Source of the DNA: an uncultured Jannaschia sp.
GTDB taxonomy: Bacteria > Pseudomonadota > Alphaproteobacteria > Rhodobacterales > Rhodobacteraceae
NCBI GenBank assembly: GCA_947494145.1
Contig: CANLTZ010000016.1
Coordinates: 1-64,000 of the forward strand
Direction: 5' to 3'
Length of the DNA: 64,000 nucleotides
Part shown: positions 61,841 through 64,000 of the stretch, in pieces
Layout of the letters: the number at the start of each line of letters is the position of its first letter
Numbering within the stretch: position 1 is the stretch's first letter
Notes under the pieces: generated by a model
The model's database searches: none
What the model was told of the DNA's origin: nothing
What the model saw: only the letters and a program-made list of their open reading frames with translations
Position numbers and translations under genes: made by a program

Positions 61841-62280
61841 GTGGCAATCCGTCGAAGAGGCAGGAGAAAGAAGCCGATCGCGGCAAAGGCACCGAGCGCC
61901 ATCATCGGGATCGGGAGGCCGAGAAAGAGCATCCCATCATCGGTGCAGGACGGTCCGGTATCGGAACAAGGCGTGATCGGCGCGGGCACAAGCCCGACGT
62001 AGAGGGCCATGTGGTAACCCGCGATCAGGACACCCCCTGCCGCAAGCGGCAAGGCATAGACCCAAACTTTCGTATCTTCTCGCCAGACGGCGACCCCGAG
62101 CACGATCGCGAGCGGGAACATGAAGGCGCGCTGATACCAGCAGAGAGTACAGGGCATCTGTCCCAGAACCTCGCCTATGAAAAGCACAGCCAGCGACGAT
62201 CCTAGGGCCAAGACCCAAGCGATTAGGAGATAGCGCGTCGCAGTGCCATCCAGCGCGCTACCGGTCGATATGACGGTCAT
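61837..62280 (-). CDS. dsbB: Disulfide bond formation protein DsbB
   Basis: This 147-residue protein has four membrane helices. The first redox pair lies in QMPCTLCWYQRAFMFPLA (CxxC) and the second in the loop APITPCSDTGPSCTDDG. The motif Q-R after CWY contacts quinone. DsbB reoxidises DsbA by passing electrons to ubiquinone. It lies 2 bp downstream of the first Sco gene and overlaps dsbA by ATGA. Confidence 0.94.
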   Translation of the reverse strand: MTVISTGSALDGTATRYLLIAWVLALGSSLAVLFIGEVLGQMPCTLCWYQRAFMFPLAIVLGVAVWREDTKVWVYALPLAAGGVLIAGYHMALYVGLVPAPITPCSDTGPSCTDDGMLFLGLPIPMMALGAFAAIGFFLLPLRRIAT

Positions 62281-62282
62281 TT

Positions 62283-62885
62283 CTAAATCCTTCCCCGCAA
62301 GTCGTCAGCAACCTCGGAGGGTGTGGCGTTACGGTCGAAGGTGCGCACGAAGACACCTTCATCATCGAAGAGCAGCAAATTTGGCGCGTGCCCCATCGTA
62401 TAGCCGTCGGGCGCACCTTCGTCCTCGACGCGCTCGTAGTAGATCTTGAAAGCGCCAGCCGTCCGTTCGAGTTGCGTGTCCGTGCCGCCCAGTCCCACGA
62501 TGGCGGGGTCGAAGAAGGCGAGGTATTCCTTCAGGCGCGATGGCGTGTCGCGCGACGGGTCGACGGTGACGAAGATCGGCTGGACCTGTTCACGATCCGC
62601 GCCGAGATTGTCCATCGCGGCCGAGATTGTGGCCAGGCCTGTCGGGCAGATATCCGGGCAGTTGGTGAAGCCAAAGAAGATCAACATCCAGCGCCCACGG
62701 AATTCGTCCCGAGTCTGCACCATGCCATTTTGGTCGGTGAGTTCAAACCGCGCCTGCACGCCGTCCGCCTCGGGCGCGACGAGGAACGGGATCGAGGTCA
62801 CGCGAGATGGTGCGAGTGCCAGAAAACCGACGCCAACGAGAGCGACGGCCACGGCAGTCCACAACACCAGTCTCAGCTTCGACAT
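62283..62885 (-). CDS. Sco1/SenC-family copper chaperone, copy 2
   Basis: This 200-residue protein has an N-terminal anchor (VLWTAVAVALVGVGFLALA) and the motif GFTNCPDICPTGL (CxxxC), then YTMGHAPNLLLFD with the expected His. It is the first gene of the five-gene Sco-DsbB-DsbA-Sco-M23 operon. A CadR-type promoter lies 35 bp upstream, so the whole operon is probably induced by Zn or Cd and not by copper, in spite of the copper-chaperone family. Confidence 0.92.
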   Translation of the reverse strand: MSKLRLVLWTAVAVALVGVGFLALAPSRVTSIPFLVAPEADGVQARFELTDQNGMVQTRDEFRGRWMLIFFGFTNCPDICPTGLATISAAMDNLGADREQVQPIFVTVDPSRDTPSRLKEYLAFFDPAIVGLGGTDTQLERTAGAFKIYYERVEDEGAPDGYTMGHAPNLLLFDDEGVFVRTFDRNATPSEVADDLRGRI

Positions 62886-62919
62886 TTCTCGAAATAGCCC
62901 TCACGATCGCATAAGACTG

Positions 62920-62950
62920 GAGATGCGATCTCTAGTAGGTAGAGGTTCAA
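62920..62950 (-). promoter_or_regulatory. CadR-type promoter of the Sco-Dsb operon
   Basis: Minus strand: TTGAAC, a 19-base spacer with CCTCTACCTACTAGAG, then CATCTC. It has the same layout as the cadA promoter and reads towards the Sco gene, away from the regulator gene. Confidence 0.65.
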
Positions 62951-63021
62951 GCGCTAAATCTTCGCGTTAGATCACGAGACCGTGAATCGCCGGACCTTCA
63001 ATCACTTCAGGTATCACTCTA

Positions 63022-63044
63022 AAACCTCTGAAGCTTGAAGGTTT
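63022..63044 (+). promoter_or_regulatory. Palindrome just upstream of the CadR-like gene
   Basis: AAACCT-N11-AGGTTT, with a near-palindromic centre around AAGCTT, ending directly at the AGGAGG ribosome site. It is suited to autoregulation but lacks the TTGAAC -35 box of the other sites. Confidence 0.45.
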
Positions 63045-63054
63045 AGGAGGACAC

Positions 63055-63483
63055 ATGCTGACCATTGGAGATCTGTCGCGCCGGACCGGAACGAAGGTCC
63101 AGACGATCCGGTACTACGAAAAGATCGGAATCATGCCCGAACCCGGTCGCACTGAGGGGAACCAGCGGCGCTATGGATCCGATGAGCTCGACCGACTGTC
63201 GTTCATACGACATGCCCGGCAGCTTGGGTTTTCCTTAGACGCGATCCGGGAACTTTTAGGATTGTCAGACATTCCAGATCGCTCCTGCGCCGAGGTCGAT
63301 GACATCGCACGACGCCAGCTTCAACACGTGAAGCAACGCATCGCGCGGCTCGAAGCCTTGCGCGTCGAGTTGGCTCGGATGGTCCACGAATGCTCCGGTG
63401 GAACAGTAGGAGAATGTCGAGTTCTGGGAGTTCTGCGCGATCACGACGAGTGCCTGACACAGCATAATGAAATCGGAGCCTGA
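63055..63483 (+). CDS. cadR: MerR-family divalent metal regulator (CadR/PbrR/ZntR-like)
   Basis: This 142-residue protein has an N-terminal MerR helix-turn-helix (MLTIGDLSRRTGTKVQTIRYYEKIGI). Three cysteines fit a divalent metal site: one in DRSCAEVDD (about residue 77), then VHECSGGTVGEC (two Cys eight residues apart). The long metal loop and the first Cys mark the Zn/Cd/Pb group and not CueR. The start has AGGAGG. The four CadR-type promoters in the last 10 kb are its likely targets. Confidence 0.9.
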   Translation: MLTIGDLSRRTGTKVQTIRYYEKIGIMPEPGRTEGNQRRYGSDELDRLSFIRHARQLGFSLDAIRELLGLSDIPDRSCAEVDDIARRQLQHVKQRIARLEALRVELARMVHECSGGTVGECRVLGVLRDHDECLTQHNEIGA

Positions 63484-63544
63484 GCGTAGAATCGCGCCGC
63501 GCGAACCAACGGCAGAAAACCTCCATGGCAATGCAGAAAAACCC

Positions 63545-63575
63545 TTGAACCTCTAGCGGCTAGAGCGCCTAGGTC
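63545..63575 (+). promoter_or_regulatory. CadR-type promoter before the CDF gene
   Basis: TTGAAC, a 19-base spacer with CCTCTAGCGGCTAGAG, then TAGGTC. The dyad CTCTAG/CTAGAG is perfect. It lies 99 bp before the CDF start codon. Confidence 0.7.
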
Positions 63576-63673
63576 TCGATCAGAACGGGGTGGATTTAGG
63601 GATTTCGGCTCGCCCCAAGGGGGGCCGGCTTCATCCGGCAATCTCCTCCCCATAGACGAGCTGGAGCCGCCGC

Positions 63674-64000
63674 ATGTCGCACGATCATGGTCACGTACAT
63701 CTTGATCCGGCTTCGGGTGACCGGCGTGTCGCGGTGGCGATCTGGGCAAACGGCTTACTCACTATCGCGCAGATTTTGGGTGGAATCCTCTCCGGAAGCC
63801 TGGCGCTGATCGCGGACGCCATCCACAATCTATCCGACATGGCCTCGCTGGTCATCGCTTTCGCGGCGCGCAAGATCTCGCGACGTCCCGCGGATGCACG
63901 CATGACATTCGGCTATGGGCGTGTGGAAGTCGTGGCCGCATTAATCAATTACACCTCGCTGATTTTGATCGGGATCTACCTGATCTACGAGGGCATCATG
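63674..64000 (+). CDS. Cation diffusion facilitator, N-terminal part (cut by window edge)
   Basis: 109 codons are visible. The His-rich start is MSHDHGHVHLDP, then the first helices with LIADAIHNLSDMASLVIAF (A-site Asp pair) and MTFGYGRVEVVAALINYT. This is the CDF opening found in ZitB/CzcD-type exporters. It is the third CDF in the window. The gene continues beyond the right edge. Confidence 0.9.
   Translation, partial: MSHDHGHVHLDPASGDRRVAVAIWANGLLTIAQILGGILSGSLALIADAIHNLSDMASLVIAFAARKISRRPADARMTFGYGRVEVVAALINYTSLILIGIYLIYEGIM

Overview
The window is GC-rich DNA from an alphaproteobacterium, most likely a Rhodobacteraceae (Roseobacter/Paracoccus-like) plasmid or integrated element. This is inferred from protein style (CcmF/CcmI, BigR-Blh, DUF736, DUF3768, ArdC, strawberry-notch proteins), codon use and dense ATGA-coupled operons. 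No rRNA, tRNA or CRISPR array was seen. Four blocks can be told apart.

Block 1 (1 to about 18.7 kb) is a copper and sulfur stress island. It holds cytochrome c maturation genes (ccmI-H-G-F), lgt, a DUF1624 membrane acyltransferase, a lone Rieske protein, a glutaredoxin-MauE fusion, a frameshifted DUF305 gene, cueR, the copper ATPase copA, a DsbA-like oxidoreductase, a YVTN beta-propeller protein and a multicopper oxidase. A persulfide module (rhodanese, persulfide dioxygenase, BigR) and a CDF exporter follow. Five promoters, possibly six, share a CueR-like layout: a TTGACC -35 box, a 19-bp spacer and a dyad in the spacer. They point at ccmF, the Rieske gene, copA, the DsbA-like gene and the propeller gene, with a weak sixth before the DUF305 gene.

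Block 2 (about 18.7 to 30.9 kb) is a defense island. It starts just beyond a truncated MFS transporter gene. It contains a Shedu nuclease on the minus strand, a decayed serine resolvase, and two consecutive CBASS operons with related cyclases. The first is cyclase-Cap2-Cap3-Cap4 (HNH-SAVED). The second is a cyclase with a C-terminal sensor-like domain plus a two-TM SAVED effector. An IS110-family element with perfect 61-bp inverted repeats and a FitAB-type toxin-antitoxin pair follow.

Block 3 (about 31 to 52.2 kb) is plasmid or integrative-element backbone: ArdC, DUF3768, a large ParB, a 1414-residue methyltransferase/strawberry-notch helicase, a WGR protein, a double-DUF736 protein, a DUF2493 protein and many small unknowns. 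It also holds a CmtR-CDF metal cassette, a RES/Xre toxin-antitoxin pair with apparent lesions, and decayed PAPS-reductase-like and MobA/MobL genes. Most of the backbone genes are preceded by one or two short hairpins before the ribosome binding site. A region of about 640 bp, including a 68-residue gene and a long non-coding leader, is present twice. The block ends at a tyrosine recombinase cut after about 60 residues.

Block 4 (52.2 to 64 kb) is a zinc/cadmium and envelope island: DedA, a second DUF1624 protein, two L,D-transpeptidases, a CadA/ZntA ATPase, LspA, a ZIP transporter, a Sco-DsbB-DsbA-Sco-M23 operon, a CadR-like regulator and a partial CDF exporter. Four promoters share a second MerR-type layout (TTGAAC, 19-bp spacer with a CCTCTA/TAGAGG-type dyad). 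They place the first L,D-transpeptidase, cadA, the Sco/Dsb operon and the CDF gene in one probable CadR regulon.
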